40,495 nucleotides of DNA from an uncultured Mucilaginibacter sp. (GTDB lineage: Bacteria > Bacteroidota > Bacteroidia > Sphingobacteriales > Sphingobacteriaceae). The first letter of the stretch is position 1. Every line of letters begins with the position of its first letter. The notes beneath the pieces are model-generated. The model had not been told where the DNA came from and did not search any database. It saw nothing but the letters and a program-made list of their open reading frames with translations. Positions 9,597 through 16,745 of this stretch are shown one piece after another. A program made the translations under genes and the position numbers. The stretch lies in assembly GCF_946479965.1 (NCBI RefSeq), contig NZ_CAMLHX010000036.1:1-40495 (forward strand), given 5' to 3'.

Positions 9597-10448
9597 TTAA
9601 CCATTTGTATCCTTTTTACTTTTTAGCAGATCTTTCTTATAAACTGAAGGATTTTTACCCGTGTGTTTTTTAAAAATGCGGTTAAAATGGCTCTGATCTG
9701 AAAAACCGGTTAAATAAGCTATCTCTGTAAGCGAATAGTCAGAGGTACCCATTAGGTTAATGGCTTTTTCTATTCGCAATTTGCGGATGTACTCACCAAA
9801 CGTTAGATCGTCAAAATATTTGGAAAACTCTCTGGAAAGATAAGCGGGATTAATTTCCAGTTCTTCTGACGCTTTTTGTAATGTAAGCGCCATGTTGGTA
9901 TCAACCTGGTCCTGAATAATAGACCTGAGCTCTTTCGCCCAATCGGGTGTTTTTTTGTCTTTACCGATGTAAGTATTTAGTGCCTGCAATAACAGTTGTT
10001 CTGTTGGGTTTTGAGTATGTTTAAGCTGATACAGGTGTTTTGCCCAGCTGTACAACCCATCGTAAATAGTAATTCCAAATTTCAATAGCTCCTGGTCATC
10101 AGCAAAATTGTAGGAGAGGCCTGAAAATATAGCTTCTAATCCGGCAGATTGAGGCGTAATATCATGCCTGTCTGTATCCGCTCCGCGTACAATTGCTGCA
10201 ATACGGTTTAGGGCCGGGTCTTTTAATTTGTGTTTTTTTATGATGTAATCAAACGTACATTGGTCCTTATAATGGCTGTATTCTGTCCCGGCCACATCAA
10301 AGGGTATTGCATTAAGTTTTGAGGCGGTTGTGAGCACTTCATCAACCGGAACATAAATTATCTCGGCATCTGCATCTATAAACCGCTTTATTAGCCAGGG
10401 GCAGGCAATCCTATCAATTTTGGGTTTTTCGCGGGTTATCCACTTCAT
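9597..10448 (-). CDS. ChrB-type chromate resistance domain fused to an AraC-family DNA-binding domain
   Basis: This 283-residue protein joins two families. Residues 1-140 match the chromate-resistance (ChrB C-terminal) domain: MKWITREKPKIDRIACPWL, then RFIDADAEIIYVP, GTEYSHYKDQCTFDYII and RGADTDRHDI. The RIACPWLIKRFID signature is characteristic, with conserved Cys, His and Asp residues that could bind metal or oxyanion. Residues 178-275 form a typical AraC/XylS two-helix-turn-helix unit: LEINPAYLSREFSKYF, then YSLTEIAYLTGFSDQSHFNRIFKKHTGKNPSVYK. A linker of about 35 residues joins them. Classical proteobacterial ChrB also combines this domain with a DNA-binding region, but of another type at the N-terminus, so this looks like an independent solution. 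It precedes chrA by 43 nt and is probably its chromate-responsive activator or repressor (inference). Confidence 0.85.
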   Translation of the reverse strand: MKWITREKPKIDRIACPWLIKRFIDADAEIIYVPVDEVLTTASKLNAIPFDVAGTEYSHYKDQCTFDYIIKKHKLKDPALNRIAAIVRGADTDRHDITPQSAGLEAIFSGLSYNFADDQELLKFGITIYDGLYSWAKHLYQLKHTQNPTEQLLLQALNTYIGKDKKTPDWAKELRSIIQDQVDTNMALTLQKASEELEINPAYLSREFSKYFDDLTFGEYIRKLRIEKAINLMGTSDYSLTEIAYLTGFSDQSHFNRIFKKHTGKNPSVYKKDLLKSKKDTNG

Positions 10449-10473
10449 TTTATAAAGCTAAATACTTCAACAT

Positions 10474-10501
10474 AAAAAAAGCGATCAATCAGATCGCTTT
10501 T
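10474..10501 (-). terminator. Terminator of the glutamine synthetase gene
   Basis: On the minus strand, the stem GCGATC/GATCGC (10481-10486 with 10492-10497) is extended by AAAA/TTTT, has a 5-nt loop and is followed by a T-run. It lies just downstream of the glutamine synthetase stop and separates that gene from the chromate operon. Confidence 0.8.
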
Positions 10502-10520
10502 CATTCTTTAATCGGTTGTA

Positions 10521-12695
10521 CTATCTAACAAATAGCAATTCCCTGAATTTTGGCAACGGCCAAATGCCATCATCAATTATTTGCTCCAGCTTGTCAACGT
10601 GATAGCGGATAGGCTGGAAAAAGCTTTTTACTTTTTCATCATAAGCAATTGCCTTCTCGCGCACATCTTCAATTTTATTTGCTTTTTTGCGTTCATCAAC
10701 CATTTGCTCAACATTTGATTTGATAAAGTTAACATGTTCAGCAATTTGCTTAATTATACTAAGCTGCACCTGGTAAGTTGACGCATCAAGCCCCAGTTCC
10801 TTAAGTCCACAAGCATTTTCCACTAATTTGGTTTGGTAAGTTAATGCTGCCGGGATAATAATATTAATTACCATATCGCCAATAACACGGGCCTCTATCT
10901 GTAATTTTTTATAGAAACTCTCCAGTAATATTTCGTGCCTTGCATGAGCCTCGCGACGGGTAAATACGCCGGTTTCGGCAAACAACAACTCCGATTTTTC
11001 AGTAATCATTGCATCCAGCGCCTTTGGCGTGGTGCGAATGTTAGCTAAGCCGCGCGCTTCTGCTTCTTTCTCCCACTCGTCGCTGTAACCGTTGCCTTCA
11101 AATCTGATAACCTTAGACTCTTTGATGTATTTTTTGATCACCATTAATAAGGCCACATCTTTTTTCTCGCCCTTCTTTAATAGCTTATCTACATCATGCT
11201 TAAATTTCTTAAGCTGATCAGCTACTATCATATTAAGCACCGTCATAGGGCTGGCTGAATTAGCCGATGATCCTACGGCGCGCAACTCAAACTTGTTGCC
11301 GGTAAATGCAAATGGCGAGGTACGGTTACGGTCGGTATTGTCCTTCAATATTTGTGGTATTTTAGGGATACCCTGCCATAACATGGCATCGTCTTTTATT
11401 TTTTTGCTGATGCGCGATGTTTCTATCTCATCCAACAGATCGCTCAACTGTGTACCTAAAAATATAGAGATAATAGCCGGAGGCGCTTCGTTGGCACCCA
11501 GGCGATGGTCGTTATTAACAGATGCTATTGAGGCCCGCAGCAGATCAGCATGCTCATAAACCGCCTTTATTGTGTTTACAAAAAAGGTAAGGAACATCAG
11601 GTTGTTTTTAGGCGTTTTGCCTGGCGATAACAGGTTCTTGCCGGTATTGGTTATCATTGACCAGTTGTTGTGCTTGCCCGATCCGTTTATGCCCTCGTAA
11701 GGTTTTTCATGCAATAACACCTGGAAATTGTGCTTTTTGGCAACACGATCCATAATGTCCATTAACAACTGGTTATGGTCAATGGCCAGATTTATCTCTT
11801 CATATATCGGCGCGCATTCAAATTGCGATGGCGCTACTTCGTTATGGCGCGTTTTTAACGGGATGCCTAATAATAAGGCTTCGGTTTCCATATCCTGCAT
11901 AAAGGCGTAAGCCCTGCTCGGTATCGAACCGAAATAATGATCTTCTAATTGTTGGTTCTTTGCTGACATGTGTCCGAATAATGTGCGACCTGTCAAATAA
12001 AGATCTGGCCTTGCATTGAACAGCGCACTGTCAACCAAAAAATATTCCTGCTCTATTCCTAATGATGCATTAACTTTTTCAACGCTTTTATCAAAATAGT
12101 GGCAAACATCAACCGCGGCTTTGTCAAGCGCGTTTACCGCTTTTAATAATGGAACCTTATAGTCAAGTGCTTCGCCTGTATATGATACAAACACAGTAGG
12201 TATACATAAAGTACGTGCCATTAAGAAGGCGGGAGAGGAGGGGTCCCATGCAGTATAACCACGTGCCTCGAAAGTATTTCTAATACCCCCGCTCGGGAAA
12301 CTTGATGCATCGGGCTCTTGCTGGGCCAGTGCATCGCCCGAGAATACCTCAATTGCGCCGCCATCAGAAGTAGGCTCAAAAAACGCGTCGTGCTTTTCGG
12401 CAGTGGTACCGGTAAGTGGCTGAAACCAGTGGGTATAGTGGGTAGCACCTTTGGCAATTGCCCATGATTTCATGGCAGTGGCTACGTGCTCAGCCATATC
12501 ACGCTGTATGGGTTCGCCTTTTTCAATCGCTGTAATAATACTTTGGTAAGCGTCTTTTGACAGAAAATCTTTCATTTTCTGCATATCAAAAACATTGGCG
12601 CCGTAGTAGTCGGATATCTTTTGAGAAGGCACCTTTACATCAGGCGTTGTTCTGGTAAGCACAGCTTCCAGGGCATGAAATCTAATATTGGGCAT
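10521..12695 (-). CDS. glnN: Type III glutamine synthetase
   Basis: ATP-dependent ligation of ammonia to glutamate. At 724 residues this is the long GSIII form found in Bacteroidota and cyanobacteria, not the roughly 470-residue GSI. Seen in the sequence: the N-terminal GSIII domain (FHALEAVLTRTTPDVKVPSQ), HYTHWFQPLTG, GIEQEYFLVD, the catalytic core RHNEVAPSQFECAPIYEE, the ATP/metal stretch YEGINGSGKHNNWSM, and NDHRLGANEAPPAI. The C-terminal roughly 200 residues are helical and unique to GSIII. The ATG at 12695 is the natural start. It has its own terminator (10474-10501) and shares a 587-nt divergent region with a porin-like gene. Nitrogen control is expected for the family, but I see no recognised nitrogen operator. 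Confidence 0.96.
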   Translation of the reverse strand: MPNIRFHALEAVLTRTTPDVKVPSQKISDYYGANVFDMQKMKDFLSKDAYQSIITAIEKGEPIQRDMAEHVATAMKSWAIAKGATHYTHWFQPLTGTTAEKHDAFFEPTSDGGAIEVFSGDALAQQEPDASSFPSGGIRNTFEARGYTAWDPSSPAFLMARTLCIPTVFVSYTGEALDYKVPLLKAVNALDKAAVDVCHYFDKSVEKVNASLGIEQEYFLVDSALFNARPDLYLTGRTLFGHMSAKNQQLEDHYFGSIPSRAYAFMQDMETEALLLGIPLKTRHNEVAPSQFECAPIYEEINLAIDHNQLLMDIMDRVAKKHNFQVLLHEKPYEGINGSGKHNNWSMITNTGKNLLSPGKTPKNNLMFLTFFVNTIKAVYEHADLLRASIASVNNDHRLGANEAPPAIISIFLGTQLSDLLDEIETSRISKKIKDDAMLWQGIPKIPQILKDNTDRNRTSPFAFTGNKFELRAVGSSANSASPMTVLNMIVADQLKKFKHDVDKLLKKGEKKDVALLMVIKKYIKESKVIRFEGNGYSDEWEKEAEARGLANIRTTPKALDAMITEKSELLFAETGVFTRREAHARHEILLESFYKKLQIEARVIGDMVINIIIPAALTYQTKLVENACGLKELGLDASTYQVQLSIIKQIAEHVNFIKSNVEQMVDERKKANKIEDVREKAIAYDEKVKSFFQPIRYHVDKLEQIIDDGIWPLPKFRELLFVR

Positions 12696-13282
12696 AATTT
12701 GCTTTTACGATTGGTTTTTAAATCAAAATTAGAATTATCATTTAAAATATCGCCTAAATTTTTAAGTAATAAATTTTATAAGGCCCAGGATAACGCCTGA
12801 TAATTAAAATACAACATGCCGGTTTGCAATTTTTTATCAATTCCGAAGGGATTTTACGCAAAATTCTCGTTTTGTAAATAAAATCGCATTAAGTAATATT
12901 TTAATGTTTTATAAGCGAATTTTTGTTTTATATACTCGGTATTCTCATTTTTAATATGTTTTCTATTGAAAATAATTGCTAATCACATAAATATATTGGT
13001 GTTTTATTACAAATGTTTGGTAATATTTATGTGTTTTTTAATTTTTTTTATCATTTTCCTTGTTTTTAACAAAATACATACATACTTTTATGAAAATTCT
13101 AACAAACTAAACTTATAAATACTAATTATTTAAAAAAATAGGCTAAATTTTAAATAAAGTCATTTTAAATAATCAAGTATTCAAGGTAAAAGGAGTTTTA
13201 ATTTTAGATTTAACATAAAAAAAACAACTTACTAACGATTTAATCAATTAATTATCATCAAACACTTATCAAATTAATCATC
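12696..13282. promoter_or_regulatory. 587-nt AT-rich divergent regulatory region (glutamine synthetase / porin)
   Basis: This stretch is extremely AT-rich and holds no credible gene. On the plus strand TTG at 13060-13062 and TACTTTTA at 13083-13090 are spaced 20 nt and form a near-consensus promoter (one mismatch in the -7 box) for the porin, giving a leader of about 185 nt. On the minus strand TAATTTTG (12731-12724) is a candidate -7 box for glutamine synthetase, with no clear -33. The last 45 nt before the porin ATG contain a degenerate repeat of ATTAATTATCATCA / ATTAATCATC. Confidence 0.45.
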
Positions 13283-14347
13283 ATGAAAAAAATCTTACTT
13301 TTATCATTGATCGCTTTGGGAACATTTACGGCACAAGCTACCAGCTTTGGTACAACCCGTGAATTAACTATGGCTGTTGACACAGGCGACACCCCTTTAA
13401 CTATTTCGGGTTCGGTTGACGCGTACTACAAATACGATTTCGCTAAATCAAGTCAGCTTGGAACCAGCTTCGCTACTGATCACAATTCATTCTCGATCGG
13501 TATGGTTGACATTGCTTTAAAGAAAACAACCGGTAAAACATCATTTGTTGGTGAAGTTGCTTTCGGCCCACGCGGACAAGAGCAATCAATATTGCCAGGT
13601 GCAGCAGGCGACTCATACCACATACAAAACTTATATGTAAATTTTGCCGCTACAGACGCGTTAACTTTTACAATGGGTTATATGGCAACATTTGTTGGTT
13701 ATGAAGTAATTAGCCCTGTTGGCAACTTCAACTACTCTACTTCTTACATGTTCACTAACGGTCCGTTCCAAAATGCTGGTTTTAAAGCTACTTACGCTTT
13801 CTCATCAAAAGCAAGCTTAATGGCTGGTGTATTTAACGACGGATGGAACGCTTATACCTCTGCCGGTAAAATAGACAACTTCGGTGCTCAATTATTCGTA
13901 TCTCCGGTTGAAGGTTGGAACGCGTATTTAAACGTTCTAACAGGTCCTTCTGCTGGAACTGAGTTCGACCTTACAACTGCTTATCAGGTAACAAGCGCCT
14001 TTAAATTAGGTTTAAACGCTGCTGATTACACATTGCCAAACACAGCCGGTAAAGGTGGTTTCACAGGTGTTGCATTATATCCTCAGTTAGCAGTTTCATC
14101 AGGCGTAACCTTAGGTTTACGTGGTGAGTACTTCAAAGCTAAAAACACTGTAGCTACTTACAGCAAAATAGCTCCGGGGGAATCTGTAACTGCAGTAACA
14201 GCTACAGCTAACATCAAATCTGGCAACTTAACCATCATCCCTGAATTCAGAATTGATAATGGTTCAGCAAAAGCTTTTATGGACAAAGCCGGCTTGCCAA
14301 CTAAAAAAGCAGCTCAAGCTTTATTAGCTGTTGTTTATTCCTTCTAA
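13283..14347 (+). CDS. Outer-membrane beta-barrel porin-like protein
   Basis: A 354-residue protein with signal peptide MKKILLLSLIALGTFTAQA. Amphipathic beta-strands then alternate with short turns: LTISGSVDAYYKYDF near residue 41, FSIGMVDIALKKTTGKTSF, IQNLYVNFAATDALTFTMGY, GFKATYAFSSKASLMAGVF, AQLFVSPVEGWNAYLNVL, SGVTLGLRGEYFKAKNT. It ends in VVYSF with a terminal Phe, as outer-membrane barrels do. It resembles the putative beta-barrel porin-2 (OmpL-like) group; that family call is tentative. It is divergent from glutamine synthetase across a long shared regulatory region, so it may admit nitrogen compounds under the same control (inference). A hairpin terminator follows at 14373. Confidence 0.8.
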   Translation: MKKILLLSLIALGTFTAQATSFGTTRELTMAVDTGDTPLTISGSVDAYYKYDFAKSSQLGTSFATDHNSFSIGMVDIALKKTTGKTSFVGEVAFGPRGQEQSILPGAAGDSYHIQNLYVNFAATDALTFTMGYMATFVGYEVISPVGNFNYSTSYMFTNGPFQNAGFKATYAFSSKASLMAGVFNDGWNAYTSAGKIDNFGAQLFVSPVEGWNAYLNVLTGPSAGTEFDLTTAYQVTSAFKLGLNAADYTLPNTAGKGGFTGVALYPQLAVSSGVTLGLRGEYFKAKNTVATYSKIAPGESVTAVTATANIKSGNLTIIPEFRIDNGSAKAFMDKAGLPTKKAAQALLAVVYSF

Positions 14348-14372
14348 TATTTGATAGGTATATAATTGTTTG

Positions 14373-14411
14373 CAAAGGCCGCCTCAAAAGGGCGGCTTTT
14401 GTTTTATATTT
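14373..14411 (+). terminator. Terminator after the porin gene
   Basis: The stem GCCGCC/GGCGGC (14378-14383 with 14391-14396) is extended by CAAAg/tTTTG, with a 7-nt loop, then TTTTGTTTTATATTT. The T-rich tail also holds a TATATTTA box (14405-14412) that could promote the next gene. Confidence 0.8.
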
Positions 14412-14416
14412 ACAAT

Positions 14417-15007
14417 ATGAAAAAAATAGTACTAGCTATAATCTGCATTGTTTTTAAGGTTGCTACAGCTTCTGCACAGGCAGATTCGCTGGTGATTGAT
14501 GAGAATAACAAATACATATATTACCAGGTAGTTGCACAGCCGGCTTCTTCTGCCGATAGCTTGCAGGCCCGTGCAATGCGGTTTGCAAAAAAGGCTTTTG
14601 CTACCGCCAAGCTAAAGTTTAAAGATGCTGATAAAGGTACCATCCATGCCACAGGCGGCGTATTGGTGGCCAAAAAATCATCTGTAGCTATGCACGAGGA
14701 TGCTCGTATTGATTATACTATGACCATCGAAGTAAAAGATAACCGTTACCGTTACTGGTTTACCGATTTTGTGATAGTCCCTTACCAACGTGATCGCTTC
14801 GCCAATTTCGTACCCGAAAGCGGAAAAGATGTAGCCCTTGAAAAAGGACTATCTATTCTTTCAAAAAAAGACTTTGATGGTTACACTGCTAAGCTATTGG
14901 CTAATATTAAAGGTATAGGCAATACATTCACAACTTATATGAAAACTCCGGTTGCTCCTGTAAAAAAGGAAGTGAAGAAAGCGGCTATACCGGCTACGAA
15001 CTGGTAG
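14417..15007 (+). CDS. DUF4468-like secreted protein
   Basis: A 196-residue protein with a signal peptide (MKKIVLAIICIVFKVATASAQ). The body (DSLVIDENNKYIYYQVVAQP, DSLQARAMRFAKKAFATAKLKFK, then YTMTIEVKDNRYRYWFTDFVIVPY) resembles DUF4468, a Bacteroidota periplasmic domain proposed to have a TATA-box-binding-protein-like fold; its function is unknown. The C-terminus is Lys/Pro-rich. I chose ATG 14417, which gives a clean signal peptide, rather than an in-frame TTG 17 codons upstream that lies upstream of the preceding terminator. A TATATTTA box ends 4 nt before the ATG, so the transcript may be nearly leaderless. The next gene begins 9 nt after the stop. Confidence 0.75.
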   Translation: MKKIVLAIICIVFKVATASAQADSLVIDENNKYIYYQVVAQPASSADSLQARAMRFAKKAFATAKLKFKDADKGTIHATGGVLVAKKSSVAMHEDARIDYTMTIEVKDNRYRYWFTDFVIVPYQRDRFANFVPESGKDVALEKGLSILSKKDFDGYTAKLLANIKGIGNTFTTYMKTPVAPVKKEVKKAAIPATNW

Positions 15008-15016
15008 GGAGGAGGG
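15008..15016 (+). promoter_or_regulatory. Unusually strong Shine-Dalgarno sequence
   Basis: GGAGGAGGG lies between the DUF4468 stop and the ATG at 15017. It is fully complementary to the anti-Shine-Dalgarno core, with GGAGG 4 nt from the ATG. The other genes in this window have A-rich starts without such a motif. Confidence 0.5.
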
Positions 15017-15403
15017 ATGCATACTATTGTGAAACTTTTTTATTTGCTTCTTTTTGTTTCTATAGACATATTACTATACTTAAGATTAGTTAAGAAAAAT
15101 GCAGTAGTTCATGAGTGGGTGATAATCTCGGTGAGTATTTTAATTGTTACAATTTCGATTCATCTGCCTAGCTTCAAAATACCTTATCTTATGGATTGGG
15201 ATAACTTTGCGCCACTCTTCGCAATGGTGATACAATTGGTAATAGCGTATTACATGACCTTGTTTATGATTCGCAGGGTAGAGAGATCAGCGATGGATCC
15301 AAATCTTAAAACGTATCCTATTAAGTTGTTGTCTATAGTAAATAAAGGGATATTCTTTCTATTCATGATTGTGCACTCAATAAACATACTTGCATGGCGC
15401 TGA
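15017..15403 (+). CDS. Small four-helix membrane protein of unknown function
   Basis: A 128-residue protein I cannot assign to a family. Four hydrophobic segments are visible: about 4-22 (IVKLFYLLLFVSIDILLYL), 34-50 (VIISVSILIVTISIHL), 65-84 (FAPLFAMVIQLVIAYYMTLF) and 108-126 (IFFLFMIVHSINILA). Charged loops separate them, including RRVERSAMDPNLKTYP before the last helix. It follows the DUF4468 gene by 9 nt and has the strong ribosome site described at 15008, so the two are probably translated from one message. It may be a real but poorly conserved gene. Its base composition is more AT-rich than its neighbours. Confidence 0.6.
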   Translation: MHTIVKLFYLLLFVSIDILLYLRLVKKNAVVHEWVIISVSILIVTISIHLPSFKIPYLMDWDNFAPLFAMVIQLVIAYYMTLFMIRRVERSAMDPNLKTYPIKLLSIVNKGIFFLFMIVHSINILAWR

Positions 15404-15521
15404 TCATATAATTCCCCAAAAAACGCCGCTTTCACGCAGAATTTTATCAAATTTTTATTGTAAGAGCGTATTTGATGTAAATGGCCCATTTTATTAAAGG
15501 CAGTTTCATTACAAATATTAT

Positions 15522-15603
15522 AACTAAATATTTAGTTTAATGCTCGAAATGTATTGAAAATGCAATAATGTTGCAATAATACTAAAATGCAATAATGTTG
15601 CAA
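15522..15603. repeat. Palindrome plus 20-bp direct repeat upstream of tonB (cluster B)
   Basis: A perfect 16-bp palindrome AACTAAATATTTAGTT (15522-15537) is followed by two exact copies of AAAATGCAATAATGTTGCAA (15557-15576 and 15584-15603) with a 27-nt period. This is intergenic. It could be an operator for tonB, or a relative of the word clusters at 5535, 19724, 23034 and 30114, although it lacks their TAATCAG core. Confidence 0.65.
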
Positions 15604-15676
15604 CAAGTTGGATTTAGGACTCGTTTTAATAGTAAATTAGAATACGTTTTTAACAGTCAATCTAAATTCAATCAAT

Positions 15677-16501
15677 ATGCTTATCTCAAACTTCAATTTG
15701 TACAAGAGCGAGTGGCTCGACCTTGTATTCGACAAACGTAACAAAGAGTACGGTGCCTACAACATCAGGCAACATTACGCAGAAAATTTAAGCCGGGCCT
15801 TGCTCATCTCGGTTGTAGTGGTGGTAGGCGGGGCCGTCGCGCTTGGCGCGGCAATTAAGGTGGAACCGAAAATTACCGATCCTGACAGGGTAGTTGCTGT
15901 GGTGGATATTATGCCGCCATCCGCTCCACCTAAAAAAGAAGAGCCTGTAAAAGCGGAATTAGAAAAACCCAAAGCTGCCGAGCCAATAAAAACCAAACAG
16001 TTTGTACAAATGGTAGTAACTGACAATCCCGTAGAGATTGATCCGCCATCACTTCCTGAACTGGCACATGTAGCCGTAGGGTCGCAAAATAATGAAGGCC
16101 CGGCCAACGGACCGATCAACGCCCCCGTTGAACCCAGTACAGCCAGCGGGCCCGGTGGGGACATGACTGAAAGCGACGCTATTCATTCAACAGGTGTTTT
16201 AAGTGTTTTACCCGCCCCTGTAGGCGGCGACGAAGCCTGGACAAAGTTCCTGAAAAAGAACCTTCGTTACCCTGAACAAGCGGTTGATGCTGAAAAAAGT
16301 GGTAAGGTTTGGATAAGCTTTGTTATTGAAAAGGACGGAAAATTAACTGATATAAAAGTGTTGCGCGGCCCCGGTTACGGCATGGACGATGAAGCTCTCC
16401 GCGTGTTGAAAAAAGCACCGGCCTGGACTCCCGGCATACAACACGGCAAACCGGTGAGAGTAGCATTTACATTGCCTATTAATTTTTCGCTCGGTAATTA
16501 A
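15677..16501 (+). CDS. tonB: Energy transducer TonB
   Basis: Couples the proton-motive force of ExbB/ExbD to outer-membrane receptors. The 274-residue protein has the Bacteroidota N-terminal segment LDLVFDKRNKEYGAYNIRQ, one membrane helix at about 41-61 (ALLISVVVVVGGAVALGAAI) and a Pro/Lys/Glu-rich periplasmic spacer (about 75-170). The C-terminal TonB domain contains FLKKNLRYPEQAVDAEKSG, VWISFVIEKDGKLTDIKVLR and the closing VRVAFTLPINFSL. No exbB or exbD is adjacent, so it probably works with a complex encoded elsewhere, perhaps serving receptors such as that at 1432. A long imperfect hairpin downstream looks like its terminator. Confidence 0.93.
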   Translation: MLISNFNLYKSEWLDLVFDKRNKEYGAYNIRQHYAENLSRALLISVVVVVGGAVALGAAIKVEPKITDPDRVVAVVDIMPPSAPPKKEEPVKAELEKPKAAEPIKTKQFVQMVVTDNPVEIDPPSLPELAHVAVGSQNNEGPANGPINAPVEPSTASGPGGDMTESDAIHSTGVLSVLPAPVGGDEAWTKFLKKNLRYPEQAVDAEKSGKVWISFVIEKDGKLTDIKVLRGPGYGMDDEALRVLKKAPAWTPGIQHGKPVRVAFTLPINFSLGN

Positions 16502-16509
16502 ACTGAAAG

Positions 16510-16590
16510 GATAAAGGTAAGAAGCAGGAAGCGGCCGGGTTGGTTCGGGTTGTGTAATTGGGTCGCTTCTCTTTTTGCCTTTATCTTTTT
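16510..16590 (+). terminator. Probable long imperfect terminator hairpin after tonB
   Basis: GATAAAGG (16510-16517) pairs with CCTTTATC (16578-16585), and GAAGCG (16528-16533) with CGCTTC (16564-16569), forming an interrupted stem followed by CTTTTT. It starts 9 nt after the tonB stop. Confidence 0.5.
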
Positions 16591-16710
16591 AATAGAGTTG
16601 CGCAACAACCCCCTTCTGCAACTACTACTGCTACTGCTACTGCAACTACCCCAACCTGCTCCCCGCCAAAACCTTTTACCTTTTACCTTTCACGTTTGCC
16701 CTTAAATACC

Positions 16711-16718
16711 TACTTTTG
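16711..16718 (+). promoter_or_regulatory. -7 box of purL
   Basis: TACTTTTG matches TAnnTTTG exactly. Transcription would begin near 16724, so the in-frame TTG at 16716 cannot be the start codon; the TTG at 16746 is the first usable one. No well-spaced -33 TTG is seen. The nearest TTTG, at 16695-16698, is only 12 nt away. Confidence 0.5.
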
Positions 16719-16745
16719 GGCTTCCTTTCAAAACACATAATAAAA

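Noticed and set aside
16618..16648. CTA/CTG trinucleotide run as a phase-variable tract
   Set aside because: It is short, interrupted and outside any gene or promoter core. Slippage there would not shift a reading frame.
16558..16740. 60-codon frame between tonB and purL
   Set aside because: It overlaps the tonB terminator-like hairpin and the purL promoter, and is low-complexity (Thr/Ala repeats from the trinucleotide run).
16716..16745. Upstream in-frame TTG as purL start (10 extra residues)
   Set aside because: The codon lies inside a perfect -7 promoter box (16711-16718), so it would not be in the transcript, and the added residues do not resemble a PurL N-terminus.
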